From assembly GCA_023249645.1 (NCBI GenBank), contig JAHFCF010000003.1:62001-126000 (forward strand): DNA of 64,000 bases, given 5' to 3'. The notes under the pieces are model-generated. The model made no database searches. It saw only the letters and a program-made list of their open reading frames with translations, and was not told the DNA's origin. Shown one piece after another: positions 52,764 to 63,522 of this stretch. Source of the stretch: Elusimicrobiota bacterium (GTDB lineage: Bacteria > Elusimicrobiota > Elusimicrobia > UBA1565 > UBA9628). Every line of letters begins with the position of its first letter. Position 1 is the first letter of the stretch. Both the position numbers and the translations under genes were made by a program.

Positions 52764-53942
52764 ATGTTCATAAAACAATTTGATGCAATCACCAAGGATG
52801 ATATCCTTGCCCTTGTCACCAATCAGACACCGGAAAGCCGCATATTAGACTACAAGCAGGCTTTGCCGGGACGAACTGATGGCGACAAGAAAGAGTTCCT
52901 CGCAGATGTATCATCTTTTGCAAATTCTGCCGGCGGCTGGCTCGTGTACGGTGTTGAGGAGAAGCGAGAAAACAACAAGGCGACTGGGCTTCCTGAAACC
53001 GCCAGTGGCCTTGATGGCGCTAATGGTGAACAAGAGCGGCAGCGGCTTGAGTCGATTTTGCAGTATGGTGTTGAGCCGCGAATAGCTGGAGTGCGAATTA
53101 GGTCAATATCGGGCTTTCCAAAGGGCCCCGCTATTTTGCTTTATGTTCCTAAAAGTTGGAACTCGCCACACATGGTTTCCTTTCAGGAATCTTCAAAGTT
53201 TTGGACCAGATCGGATGGTAGAAAACGCCAACTTGATTTGGGGGAAATACGTGCTGCTTTTGCTCTATCTGAGACCCTGCCAGAGAAAATCAGAAGATTC
53301 CGCGACGATCGAATCGCGAAAATTCTGGCTGATGAGACGCCCATTCCACTTCAAGGCAAGCATCGAGTCGTATTGCATTTGATCCCATTTTCTTCGATGG
53401 CATTTTCAGCCGCAGTAGACCTGGAACTGGCAGCGAAAAATAGCTCCAATCTTCCACCGATTGGATCTACCGGCTACGCCAGTTGTCGGCATAATTTCGA
53501 TGGGCTCGTTGCTCAGGATTACGAGGATTATTTGCAGCTGTTTCGAAATGGTGCAATCGAGGCCGTGAATTCCTCGCTGCTCACTGTTCAGGATATTATT
53601 CCTGCCTCTGCTTTTGAGTCTAATGTATTCGGCGCGGTTGATCGTTACCTTAAGTTACAGCATGATCTTGCGGTCAGTCCACCTATTGTCCTCTTGCTGA
53701 CCCTGATTGGCGTTAACGGCTATGTCACCGAAACGCAGCAGGGGTCCATGATGAGAGGCCTGGGCACGATTAAAGGAGCTATCGATCGAGATATCTTGGC
53801 TTTGCCCGATATGATGATTGAAGATATGGCAAGACCCGCAGATGAGATTCTTCGACCCGCTTTCGACATCATTTGGCAGGCCTGCGGCTTCAAATGCTGT
53901 CCAAATTACGATAACGGTCATTGGAAAAGATTCGGAAGCTAA
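52764..53942 (+). CDS. AlbA_2 (Schlafen-like) domain protein
   Basis: A 392-residue protein whose first 150 residues form an AlbA_2/Schlafen-AAA-like domain (ESRILDYKQALPG; KKEFLADVSSFANSAGGWLVYGVEE; GPAILLYVPKSWNSPH). That fold binds nucleic acids and occurs in many anti-phage loci. The rest shows no motif I know. It sits five bases after hsdS in the same direction and has the lowest GC of the region. Role in the RM system is not established; it may be an accessory defence gene. Confidence 0.75.
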   Translation: MFIKQFDAITKDDILALVTNQTPESRILDYKQALPGRTDGDKKEFLADVSSFANSAGGWLVYGVEEKRENNKATGLPETASGLDGANGEQERQRLESILQYGVEPRIAGVRIRSISGFPKGPAILLYVPKSWNSPHMVSFQESSKFWTRSDGRKRQLDLGEIRAAFALSETLPEKIRRFRDDRIAKILADETPIPLQGKHRVVLHLIPFSSMAFSAAVDLELAAKNSSNLPPIGSTGYASCRHNFDGLVAQDYEDYLQLFRNGAIEAVNSSLLTVQDIIPASAFESNVFGAVDRYLKLQHDLAVSPPIVLLLTLIGVNGYVTETQQGSMMRGLGTIKGAIDRDILALPDMMIEDMARPADEILRPAFDIIWQACGFKCCPNYDNGHWKRFGS

Positions 53943-53972
53943 ATATTGCACAATATCCGTAAGGAGTTGTTT

Positions 53973-55208
53973 ATGAGCGCCATAAAACAGACAGACAACA
54001 CCGTCCCACGCATTGAATTTTTAAGCGTCCAAAATTACCGCGCGCTTAAAAACATCGAACTCAAAAAACTCACGCCGCTTACAATTTTTTTAGGCCCCAA
54101 CGGCAGCGGTAAATCCACCGTCTTCGACGTCTTCGCTTTCCTCTCGGAATGCTTTTCGGTGGGCTTGCGCAAAGCATGGGACAAGCGCGGCCGATTCAAG
54201 GAATTGCGAACCCGCGGCCAAGACGGCCCAGTTGTCATTGAAATCAAATACCGCGAAAAACCAGAAATCCCCAGCATCACGTATCATCTCGCCATCGATG
54301 AAGACCTCAAAGGCCCATTCGTGGCGGAAGAGTGGCTTCGCTGGGTGCGCAACGCTCCTGCCCAGCCGTTTAAGTTTTTGAATTTCAAAAACGGTTCCGG
54401 GGAAGTCGTTTCCGGTGATGAGCCGGATGCCACGGCCGAACGCATTGACGAAAGCCTGGAGTCGCGCGAAATGCTTGCCGTAAATACCCTGGGGCAATTG
54501 GCGAAACATCCGCGCGTCAGCGCCCTGCGCCGTTTTATAACCGGCTGGTATTTATCATATCTGACCGCGGACAACACGCGCGGCACTCCAGACGTGGGGC
54601 CGCAAGAACGCCTTTCTTCCAATGGGGATAACCTGCCTAATGTCATCCAATACCTCAAAGAGCAGCATGCCGGGAGGCTCGACGAAATATTAAGAATTCT
54701 GTCGGCCAGAGTCCCGCGCCTTGAAAGAGTTGACGCTGAACCCATGCCGAACGGGCAGCTCTTGCTCCAAATCAAGGATGCTCCGTTCGACAGGCCGATA
54801 CTATCGAAATTTGCGTCGGACGGCACGTTGAAAATGCTGGCTTATCTTACCTTGCTGCACGATCCCGAACCGCCGCAGCTGATAGGAATCGAGGAGCCTG
54901 AAAATCAGCTGCATCCGCGTCTTTTGGTCGGGTTGGCGGAGGAGTGCCGCAAGGCAGCCGTGGCATCCCAGCTGATGATTACGACACATTCACCGCATTT
55001 CGTAAGCGGGATCATCCCCAAGGAACTGTGGGTTTTATTCCGGGACCAGAACGGTTTTACACAAGCCAAAAATGCCGCCGCCATGCCAGGGGTCGAAAAA
55101 TTCGTGGCCGCCGGAGCATCTTTGGGGGATTTGTGGATGGAAGGCCATTTTGAATTCGGCGATCCTCTTACAAATTCGGGCGCTCCAAAATCTTCCAAAA
55201 AGGCATAA
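53973..55208 (+). CDS. AAA ATPase (RecF/OLD-like), partner of DUF4276 protein
   Basis: An ABC/SMC-type ATPase, 411 residues: Walker [12 protein letters not shown] near residue 40, signature-like region [15 protein letters not shown], Walker [14 protein letters not shown] and the switch His in [14 protein letters not shown] stands before ATG 53973; the track start at 53946 has none. The next gene encodes a TOPRIM-like DUF4276 protein. ATPase plus TOPRIM pairs, split or fused, are known anti-phage effectors (OLD, Gabija, PARIS), so this pair is likely one too. Confidence 0.85.
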   Translation: MSAIKQTDNTVPRIEFLSVQNYRALKNIELKKLTPLTIFLGPNGSGKSTVFDVFAFLSECFSVGLRKAWDKRGRFKELRTRGQDGPVVIEIKYREKPEIPSITYHLAIDEDLKGPFVAEEWLRWVRNAPAQPFKFLNFKNGSGEVVSGDEPDATAERIDESLESREMLAVNTLGQLAKHPRVSALRRFITGWYLSYLTADNTRGTPDVGPQERLSSNGDNLPNVIQYLKEQHAGRLDEILRILSARVPRLERVDAEPMPNGQLLLQIKDAPFDRPILSKFASDGTLKMLAYLTLLHDPEPPQLIGIEEPENQLHPRLLVGLAEECRKAAVASQLMITTHSPHFVSGIIPKELWVLFRDQNGFTQAKNAAAMPGVEKFVAAGASLGDLWMEGHFEFGDPLTNSGAPKSSKKA

Positions 55209-55219
55209 GGATTTTTTCG

Positions 55220-55831
55220 ATGCCTTCGCATATTGAATTTTTGGTTGAGGAACAGTCGGCGGAGAGCGCGCTGGCCAATCTGCTGCCGAAAATACTGCCG
55301 GCAGGAGTCGGATTTGATATCCATCCGCACAACGGCAAATCTGATTTGCTGAAAAAACTTCCCTCCCGCTTGACCGGATATAAATCCTGGATTCCGAACG
55401 ATTGGAAAATAGTCGTGCTTATTGACGAAGACAGGGGGAATTGCGCGGATATAAAAAACCGTCTGGAAACTGCTGCGGAACAGGCTGGATTCTCAACAAA
55501 ATCATCGCAGGCTGGGAATTTTCAGGTTTTAACACGCATAGCAATCGAAGAGCTGGAGGCCTGGTTTTTTGGCGATATCCCCGCTTTGGTTGCCGCATAT
55601 CCGGGAGTGTCGCAGACATTGGCGGCCCAAGCGGGATATCGGAACCCTGATACCATCCGGGGTGGGACATGGGAAAAACTGCTAAAAGTGCTTCAGCGTG
55701 CAGGATACTTCTCCACCGGTCTGCCCAAAGTCGAGGTGGCAGCCGAAATTTCAAAGCACATGATCCCCGAGAATAACCGATCAAAAAGTTTCCAGGTTTT
55801 TCTTGCTGGAATAAAAGCCATGTTCCCCTAG
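55220..55831 (+). CDS. DUF4276-family TOPRIM-like protein
   Basis: A 203-residue protein with the DUF4276 start IEFLVEEQSAESAL (catalytic Glu position) and KIVVLIDEDRGNC (the DxD-like acidic pair), typical of a TOPRIM nuclease-like fold, then AIEELEAWFFGD. It follows the ATPase gene after eleven bases. In known ATPase/TOPRIM pairs the TOPRIM protein is the nuclease effector held by the ATPase; applying that here is inference. Confidence 0.78.
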   Translation: MPSHIEFLVEEQSAESALANLLPKILPAGVGFDIHPHNGKSDLLKKLPSRLTGYKSWIPNDWKIVVLIDEDRGNCADIKNRLETAAEQAGFSTKSSQAGNFQVLTRIAIEELEAWFFGDIPALVAAYPGVSQTLAAQAGYRNPDTIRGGTWEKLLKVLQRAGYFSTGLPKVEVAAEISKHMIPENNRSKSFQVFLAGIKAMFP

Positions 55832-55840
55832 CAAAACGGA

Positions 55841-59085
<3,245 letters not shown>

Positions 59086-59086
<1 letters not shown>

Positions 59087-59835
59087 TGAATATAAAATCA
59101 GCTGCCATGACGGCACTGTGGTTTTTCGCATCGCCGGCCCTTGCCTTGCCTCCCGCGGAAGCGGTCGAGGCCTTGGCGGCGGACGCGTCCGACCGCGATG
59201 CCCTGTGGAAGCTCGTCTCCAACTGTCTGAGCGATGAAAACCACGAGGGCGCCGAATATTGCGCGAACTGTTCCTCTCCCCTGCTCCCTCTACTGCCGAC
59301 CTGCTCCAACACTCGCGGCTGGAGCGCGTACACCATCTGCCGCCACTCGACGGAGGTCTGGCTTCAGACCTCGGAATTCGTCGCGATCAGAGGCAGCCGG
59401 ATGTGCGGCTGTCCCGAGAGCTTCGTCCACGGCATGGCGCTGCCCCTGCGCCAGGTGACGGGCGTCGAGGATCCATCCAAGCCGGCCGGCCTATGGCAGT
59501 TCTCCTGGGAAGAGGCGAGCGCGAAGATCTCCGACAAGAACGAGATCGTCCTGGCCGCCAATCCGCGCAGCCGCCGCACGCAGGACCAGCTCCACATCCA
59601 CCTCATGCGTCTGGCCAAGGGCGCGCGGACAAAGCTCATGGATCTTCATCCGACCAGGGTCAGGAGCCTCTCGGACGTCTGGGGTGTCGCCGCGCGGCAC
59701 GCCGCGGCCGCTAGATCGCCGAGGAACAATTACGGCGTCGCGGTCGTCCGCGACCAGGAGAACGACGGGTTTCTTGTCGCCACTTCTCCCAGGAATCTCG
59801 AGCGCCTGCTCGGCGAGTACTCCTGCAGGCCTTGA
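59086..59835 (+). CDS. cdh: secreted CDP-diacylglycerol pyrophosphatase-like protein
   Basis: Signal peptide (to about ALA, residue 20) followed by a HIT-like CDP-diacylglycerol hydrolase. The diagnostic segment RSRRTQDQLHIHLMR near residue 165 matches the SR-GRTQ-HLHIH pattern of E. coli Cdh, and ALPLRQVTGVEDP and WEEA precede it. The product cleaves CDP-diacylglycerol to phosphatidate and CMP at the outer face of the membrane. Seven or more cysteines cluster near residues 47-110, unusual for Cdh. It overlaps hsdR by one base yet is GC-rich, so it may be an older chromosomal gene reached by the island. Confidence 0.72.
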
Positions 59836-59948
59836 ACGCTTCGACGCGCGAATTTTATGTTTCATTTGACAAATCAGCCTACCAATAAATATAGATTAAA
59901 TAATAACAAGCAAATGTAAGGATTATTCCTATATTTTAAGCTTGCTTC

Positions 59949-59980
59949 TTGTCACAGAAAACTATGGATTTGTGTGACAA
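59949..59980. terminator. inverted repeat between convergent cdh and second abiE
   Basis: TTGTCACA and TGTGACAA pair across a 16-base loop within the AT-rich gap 59836-59983. It may end transcripts of one or both convergent units; there is no clear T-run. Confidence 0.35.
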
Positions 59981-59983
59981 AAT

Positions 59984-60826
59984 TTAACGCGAAAGCGCCT
60001 TAAAGAAGCCGTTCAGGACGCCAAAAGCCGCCTCGATATCCTGCGGCAGCCCGCACTCAGCCGCCATGACCGCGAAAGGCCGCTGCCATGCGCTGGGAGG
60101 CGGTTCCAGGTTGAGAGGCAGGGCGTGCGTCTTGCGCCGCTTGAAAGTCGCCGCGATGTCCGCAGCGGTCTTCTTCTTGTCCAGCGTCCCGCCAATCAAC
60201 AGCGCCATGTCCACGAGGTCTCTGGCGCGCGAGTTGGGAGTCTGCCGCGGGAGCGTGTAGGCGTGGAGTTTCTCGGCGAAATGCTGTTCCTTGGAGATCG
60301 TGGGGAATTTCCCCGGCCGTATTCCAGCGAACTTGAGCCAATCGCGGCCATGGGTCATCTCGAGGGGCGTGAGGACCACGTCGCCGGCCGCGACATCGAC
60401 ATGGAACTTGACGAAGGTCCTGGCGTCCATGCTGGCCTCCACGGGGAAGCGAGCCCCTCCATAGGGGGCGGCATCGAGATCCCGCATGATCTCACCGACC
60501 TGGAACTCGAAGAAATCCCCGAGGTCCAGCGCGACGGCGTTTCTCAAGGCTTCGAGGGTCGCCTCATTGGGGGATGCGCGACGCAGGACGAGATCTATAT
60601 CCCTCGTGGCTCGGGCCTCATGCATGCGCAGCTCCAGAGCGTAGCCGCCTTTGAGGACCCACGGAGCGTCGTCCCGGGCGAAGAGACGCGCCAGCAGGCG
60701 GTCGAAGGCGACCTCGCGGCGCACGCGCTCCAACGCAAGGCGCTCCTTGGCCGCGATCAGCTTGAGCCGATCCTCAAGGGCGCGGCGAAACGCCGTGGCC
60801 GTGGCGTATGTCTTCGGCTTATCCAA
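59984..60826 (-). CDS. abiEii: AbiEii-type nucleotidyltransferase toxin (second system)
   Basis: A 280-residue toxin with VLKGGYALELRM near residue 60 and RDIDLVLRR near 76, the nucleotidyltransferase signature. It differs strongly from the toxin at 46630, so it belongs to another subgroup rather than being a recent copy. It overlaps the antitoxin gene by eight bases. The pair closes the defence island on the right. Confidence 0.85.
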   Translation of the reverse strand: MDKPKTYATATAFRRALEDRLKLIAAKERLALERVRREVAFDRLLARLFARDDAPWVLKGGYALELRMHEARATRDIDLVLRRASPNEATLEALRNAVALDLGDFFEFQVGEIMRDLDAAPYGGARFPVEASMDARTFVKFHVDVAAGDVVLTPLEMTHGRDWLKFAGIRPGKFPTISKEQHFAEKLHAYTLPRQTPNSRARDLVDMALLIGGTLDKKKTAADIAATFKRRKTHALPLNLEPPPSAWQRPFAVMAAECGLPQDIEAAFGVLNGFFKALSR

Positions 60827-61433
60827 GGGGCTTGTCCCTCAGCCGCTCGATCTGCCGCTTGATGCTGTCGGGGATCCTGGCGGCGCTTTTGAGCTGGCTG
60901 CGTGTGATGAGCCCGCGCTGGAAGGCCTGCTTCACCGCCTGTTCCATGTGGTCCATCTGGACCGAGCCTTCGGCCAGGAGGTCCGCGATGGTGCGCAGCG
61001 GCCTGGTGATCCTGAACCCCTGCGCAGCCTGCACGTCATCTTTATGGAACGTTCCCCGATGCAGGACGAGCACTTTCGGGAGCTTGCCGCTGCGTCTGAA
61101 CCGCGCAGGCACCGTCATATGCAGCTTGGAGGGGTTGACGTCCGAGAGGTCATGGAAGCTCAGGGCCGTCTGGTGGGAATAGACCCCCTGCGGCTCGCCG
61201 GCCTGGCTGCGAGACCAAAGGTACCACAGCACCATGTCCGAGTGCTCTGCCAGCGGATACTTCGCCAGCCGATAGATGCCCCTGTGCTCACGGATCCAAT
61301 TGCCGGCCTTGACGTGGAATGAGTGCACGTTGTCAGTATAGCCGGCTTCAATGGCCTGCTTGGTGGTGAAGTAGCCTTGCTGATCCGCGGCGATCCCATA
61401 GAGGCGATCGTAGGTGGCTCTATATTTGCCCAT
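60819..61433 (-). CDS. abiEi: AbiEi-type antitoxin (second system)
   Basis: A 204-residue protein with the short AbiEi_4-type pattern: winged-helix YGIAADQQGYFTTKQAIEAG, then HRGIYRLAKYP and the TRPLRTIADLL segment of the antitoxin domain. It should neutralise the downstream nucleotidyltransferase and repress its own promoter; a small inverted repeat lies just after the -10 box. GAGG stands before the ATG. Confidence 0.85.
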   Translation of the reverse strand: MGKYRATYDRLYGIAADQQGYFTTKQAIEAGYTDNVHSFHVKAGNWIREHRGIYRLAKYPLAEHSDMVLWYLWSRSQAGEPQGVYSHQTALSFHDLSDVNPSKLHMTVPARFRRSGKLPKVLVLHRGTFHKDDVQAAQGFRITRPLRTIADLLAEGSVQMDHMEQAVKQAFQRGLITRSQLKSAARIPDSIKRQIERLRDKPLG

Positions 61434-61441
61434 GCATATAT

Positions 61442-61488
61442 CCTCAACTTTCTTGAGGTATTATACATCGAAAACGCGATAAAATCAA
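61442..61488 (-). promoter_or_regulatory. promoter and operator-like repeat of second abiE
   Basis: Minus-strand TTGATT (61488-61483), 17 bases, TATAAT (61465-61460), followed by CCTCAA-GAAAG-TTGAGG (61458-61442) at the start of the mRNA. The repeat is placed to act as an operator or a leader hairpin near the ribosome site. Confidence 0.65.
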
Positions 61489-61538
61489 GACCCATTGAGA
61501 GAGAATCTCTGCCCGAAAATCCGCTAGAATATCCTATC

Positions 61539-62012
61539 ATGGACCTCGCCGCCGCGCGCGCCCTCGCCCTCGAGCTCATGGCCGTACACGGCATACTCGA
61601 CTGGGACTTCGCCTTCGACAACTCCCGCCGCCGCTTCGGAGTCTGCCGCTGGCACAGCCGCATCATCGGCCTCTCGCGCCCCTTGACCCTCTTGAACGGC
61701 GAAGCGCCGGTGCGCGACACGCTCCTGCATGAGATCGCCCACGTCAAGGCCGGCCGCGCGGCCGGACACGGCCCCGCCTGGAAAGCCGTCGCCCGCGCCA
61801 TCGGCGCCAAGCCCCGCCGCTGCTACGAGGACCACGCCGTGCTCACCCCGCCTCTGCCCTATCTCTGCCGATGCCCCGCCTGCGGCCGCTCGCAACAGAC
61901 CGCGCGCCGGCCCCGCCGGCGCCGCTCGTGCGGCCGCTGCTCGCCCACCTTCGACGCGCGCTTTCTGCTGCAGATCGAGCCCAACCCCGCTTACGCGGGC
62001 CGAAAGCCATGA
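61539..62012 (+). CDS. SprT-like zinc metalloprotease domain protein
   Basis: A 157-residue protein with HEIAHVKAGRAAGHGPAWKAVAR, the SprT zinc signature with a third histidine after GH, and a C-terminal CPACG...CGRC zinc ribbon-like end. SprT-like domains in eukaryotes cleave DNA-protein crosslinks; bacterial roles are unclear. The ORF track starts at 61323, inside the neighbour's promoter; ATG 61539, eight bases after a TAGAAT box, is the better start. ATGA overlap with the next gene. Confidence 0.85.
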   Translation: MDLAAARALALELMAVHGILDWDFAFDNSRRRFGVCRWHSRIIGLSRPLTLLNGEAPVRDTLLHEIAHVKAGRAAGHGPAWKAVARAIGAKPRRCYEDHAVLTPPLPYLCRCPACGRSQQTARRPRRRRSCGRCSPTFDARFLLQIEPNPAYAGRKP

Positions 62013-62476
62013 GTCGGGCTTTTGTTAAGGAAGACGCGGGCGACCCGGACGAGCTGCCGGAGCTCCACCAGAGCTCGGCTCCCAACTACGTGACCTTGGC
62101 CGGGCTTGAGGCCCTGCGGGCCGCGGCAGTGCGGCTGCGCGAACGCCTGGGGGCTCTGCCGCCGGAGAGCCGTGAGGTGTTGGCGGCCAAGCGCGACCTG
62201 CGCTACTTCGAAGGCCGAGTGGCCAGCGCCATTCCCGTCGACTCCAGGACCGGGCCCGCGGATGAGGTCCGCTTCGGGGCGACGGTGGTCCTTCGCGGGG
62301 AGGACGGCAAGACCCGCAGTGTTGAGATCGTGGGGCAGGATGAGGCAAAGGGCGCTTTGGGCAAGGTCGCCTGGGACTCGGCCTTGGCTCTCATGGGCGC
62401 CAAGAAGGGCGAGACCCGCGAGACCGAGGACTTCGGCGTCGCGACCATCCTGGATATCAGATATCTGGGACGCTGA
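62009..62476 (+). CDS. GreA/GreB-family transcription elongation factor
   Basis: A 155-residue protein: an N-terminal coiled coil with NYVTLAGLEALRAAAVRLRERL and YFEGRVASAIPVD, then the FKBP-like C-terminal domain (FGATVVLRGEDG; VEIVGQDEAKGALGKVAWDSALA). Such proteins enter the RNA polymerase channel and stimulate cleavage of stalled RNA. The acidic tip residues (ESRE, next to DLRYFE) seem changed, so cleavage activity is uncertain. Start at 62009 overlaps the SprT-like stop. Confidence 0.82.
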   Translation: MSRAFVKEDAGDPDELPELHQSSAPNYVTLAGLEALRAAAVRLRERLGALPPESREVLAAKRDLRYFEGRVASAIPVDSRTGPADEVRFGATVVLRGEDGKTRSVEIVGQDEAKGALGKVAWDSALALMGAKKGETRETEDFGVATILDIRYLGR

Positions 62477-62521
62477 TCCAGAGAGATTGCGCAGACACAG
62501 TCTGAAAAATTGAAGCAATCA

Positions 62522-62550
62522 CAATATTCCAGACAGTGTCTGGAATATTG
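62522..62550. terminator. 29-bp near-perfect palindrome after the Gre gene
   Basis: Arms CAATATTCCAGACA and TGTCTGGAATATTG with one central base, 45 bases after the stop. It could terminate transcription (no T-run) or be an inserted palindrome of the kind seen elsewhere in the window. Confidence 0.5.
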
Positions 62551-62580
62551 GTTAGGAATGCCCTTCGCGCCACTGTGCCG

Positions 62581-62609
62581 GGAACTTTTTTGGCCCTCGA
62601 TCGTATGTA
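62581..62609 (+). repeat. dispersed 29-bp repeat, copy 3
   Basis: GGAACTTTTTTGGCCCTCGA then TCGTATGTA. See copies at 16439 and 49377. It lies just before a small inverted-repeat element. Confidence 0.6.
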
Positions 62610-62636
62610 GGGAGGGGGGAAGATAGGACCAAAAAT

Positions 62637-62899
62637 AAGTAATAGGACATTTTCAAAATACATATATGTCCCGCCCCCCTGGCAGTCAACAAGCCCTGGA
62701 AGAACGCCGCCGCCGCGCACTGACCCTATTCAGGCAGGGTGTGAGCGCCATCGAGGTCGCCAGAAGGATCGGCTGCGCGCGCAGTGCGGTCTATGCGTGG
62801 TGGCATATATTCCGCGAAGACGGATCAGAAGGCCTCAGAGCCAGGCTGATACCGGGAAGGCCGCGCCAAAGCCCTTGAGCGGGGAATGTCCTATTACTT
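62637..62899 (+). mobile_element. 263-bp inverted-repeat element carrying a helix-turn-helix ORF
   Basis: Perfect 15-bp terminal inverted repeats, AAGTAATAGGACATT at 62637-62651 and AATGTCCTATTACTT at 62885-62899, flank one 70-codon ORF. It looks like a decayed insertion sequence or MITE derived from one (IS630-type by the ORF). The right end supplies the AAG TAA that ends the neighbouring minus-strand gene. I see no target duplication. Confidence 0.7.
62666..62878 (+). CDS. helix-turn-helix protein, transposase N-terminal fragment
   Basis: Seventy residues with a homeodomain-like helix-turn-helix: ALTLFRQGVSAIEVARRIGCARSAVYAWWHIFREDG, which is the pattern at the start of IS630/ISL-type transposases, ending GLRARLIPGRPR where full transposases continue. 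The catalytic DDE part is missing. It fills the small inverted-repeat element, so it is probably a remnant or a MITE-encoded DNA-binding protein. The ATG has no ribosome site. Confidence 0.7.
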   Translation: MSRPPGSQQALEERRRRALTLFRQGVSAIEVARRIGCARSAVYAWWHIFREDGSEGLRARLIPGRPRQSP

Positions 62900-63469
62900 C
62901 GTCGGGGCGGCGGGCTTGTCTGTCGGCTTGCGATACATGCCTTTGAGCCAGAAGTCGAGCTCGTGCTGGAGGCGGTCTTTGATCTCTTTGGAGCCGATGT
63001 CTTTGGGCTCCGGAACGCCTGAACCAGGGATAACCTTTCCACTCGCATCTCGCTTCCCATGAAGCACGAATGCTCTATCTAAAACCCCTTTCTGCGTGAG
63101 GCGGAAATAATAGCTTTCTCTTTCTAATTTTTCCGGGGTCTCCCTGACCGTAAAGAGCACCAGGCAAATGGGTGTAGGATTGTCCGCAGAAGGGTCGAGG
63201 ACCAAGGCGCTGTTATGGCCCATATCATCAGTCGCCTTGCCAGAAGAAAATCCTCGTCCTCTGATCGGTGCACCTGTCGGAACATCCAGGAATTTAGCCC
63301 GTCCGGCCCCAATGGTCGAGTTCTCGCCATCCTTGAGTATGTGCTGGATAAAATCCGGCATGGTTATGGCGCTTGCTTCTTGATTGTGATTTGTAACTAA
63401 ATTCTTAGGTGTTGTAGCCTGGACTGCCGATGTTAGACTGGTTGCTAAGAATAAAATTGAGAAATTCAT
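62894..63469 (-). CDS. secreted paralogue of the caspase N-terminal domain, without the caspase
   Basis: A 191-residue protein with a signal peptide, starting at 63469 (GGAG eight bases before the ATG; the track's longer start crosses the promoter). It aligns along its length with residues 1-175 of the caspase protein at 4060: MPDFIQHIL/FHQFIQNML, KFLDVPTGAP/GFLEVPSGAP, YYFRLTQKGVLDRAF/YYFRLTPGGVLEKAF, LDFWLKGMYR/LNFWLKGMYR. It ends in the linker where the caspase would begin, and its stop codon lies within the end of the inverted-repeat element, so it may be a truncated gene. Function of the domain unknown. Confidence 0.8.
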   Translation of the reverse strand: MNFSILFLATSLTSAVQATTPKNLVTNHNQEASAITMPDFIQHILKDGENSTIGAGRAKFLDVPTGAPIRGRGFSSGKATDDMGHNSALVLDPSADNPTPICLVLFTVRETPEKLERESYYFRLTQKGVLDRAFVLHGKRDASGKVIPGSGVPEPKDIGSKEIKDRLQHELDFWLKGMYRKPTDKPAAPTK

Positions 63470-63483
63470 TGTTTTTTCTCCGT

Positions 63484-63520
63484 CTTGCGCAAAGCGGCCT
63501 ATTTTAACATAATCTGCCCA
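63484..63520. promoter_or_regulatory. bidirectional promoter of the second TPR/N-domain module
   Basis: Plus: TTGCGC (63485-63490), 17 bases, CATAAT (63508-63513), nine bases to the TPR ATG. Minus: TGTTAAAAT (63509-63501), extended -10. The 20-mer 63501-63520 is the exact reverse of 4011-4030. Confidence 0.75.
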
Positions 63521-63522
63521 AG

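Noticed and set aside
61323-61538. 72-codon N-terminal extension of the SprT-like protein
   Set aside because: It runs antisense through the abiEi start and promoter; the ATG at 61539 follows a -10 box and begins the conserved part.
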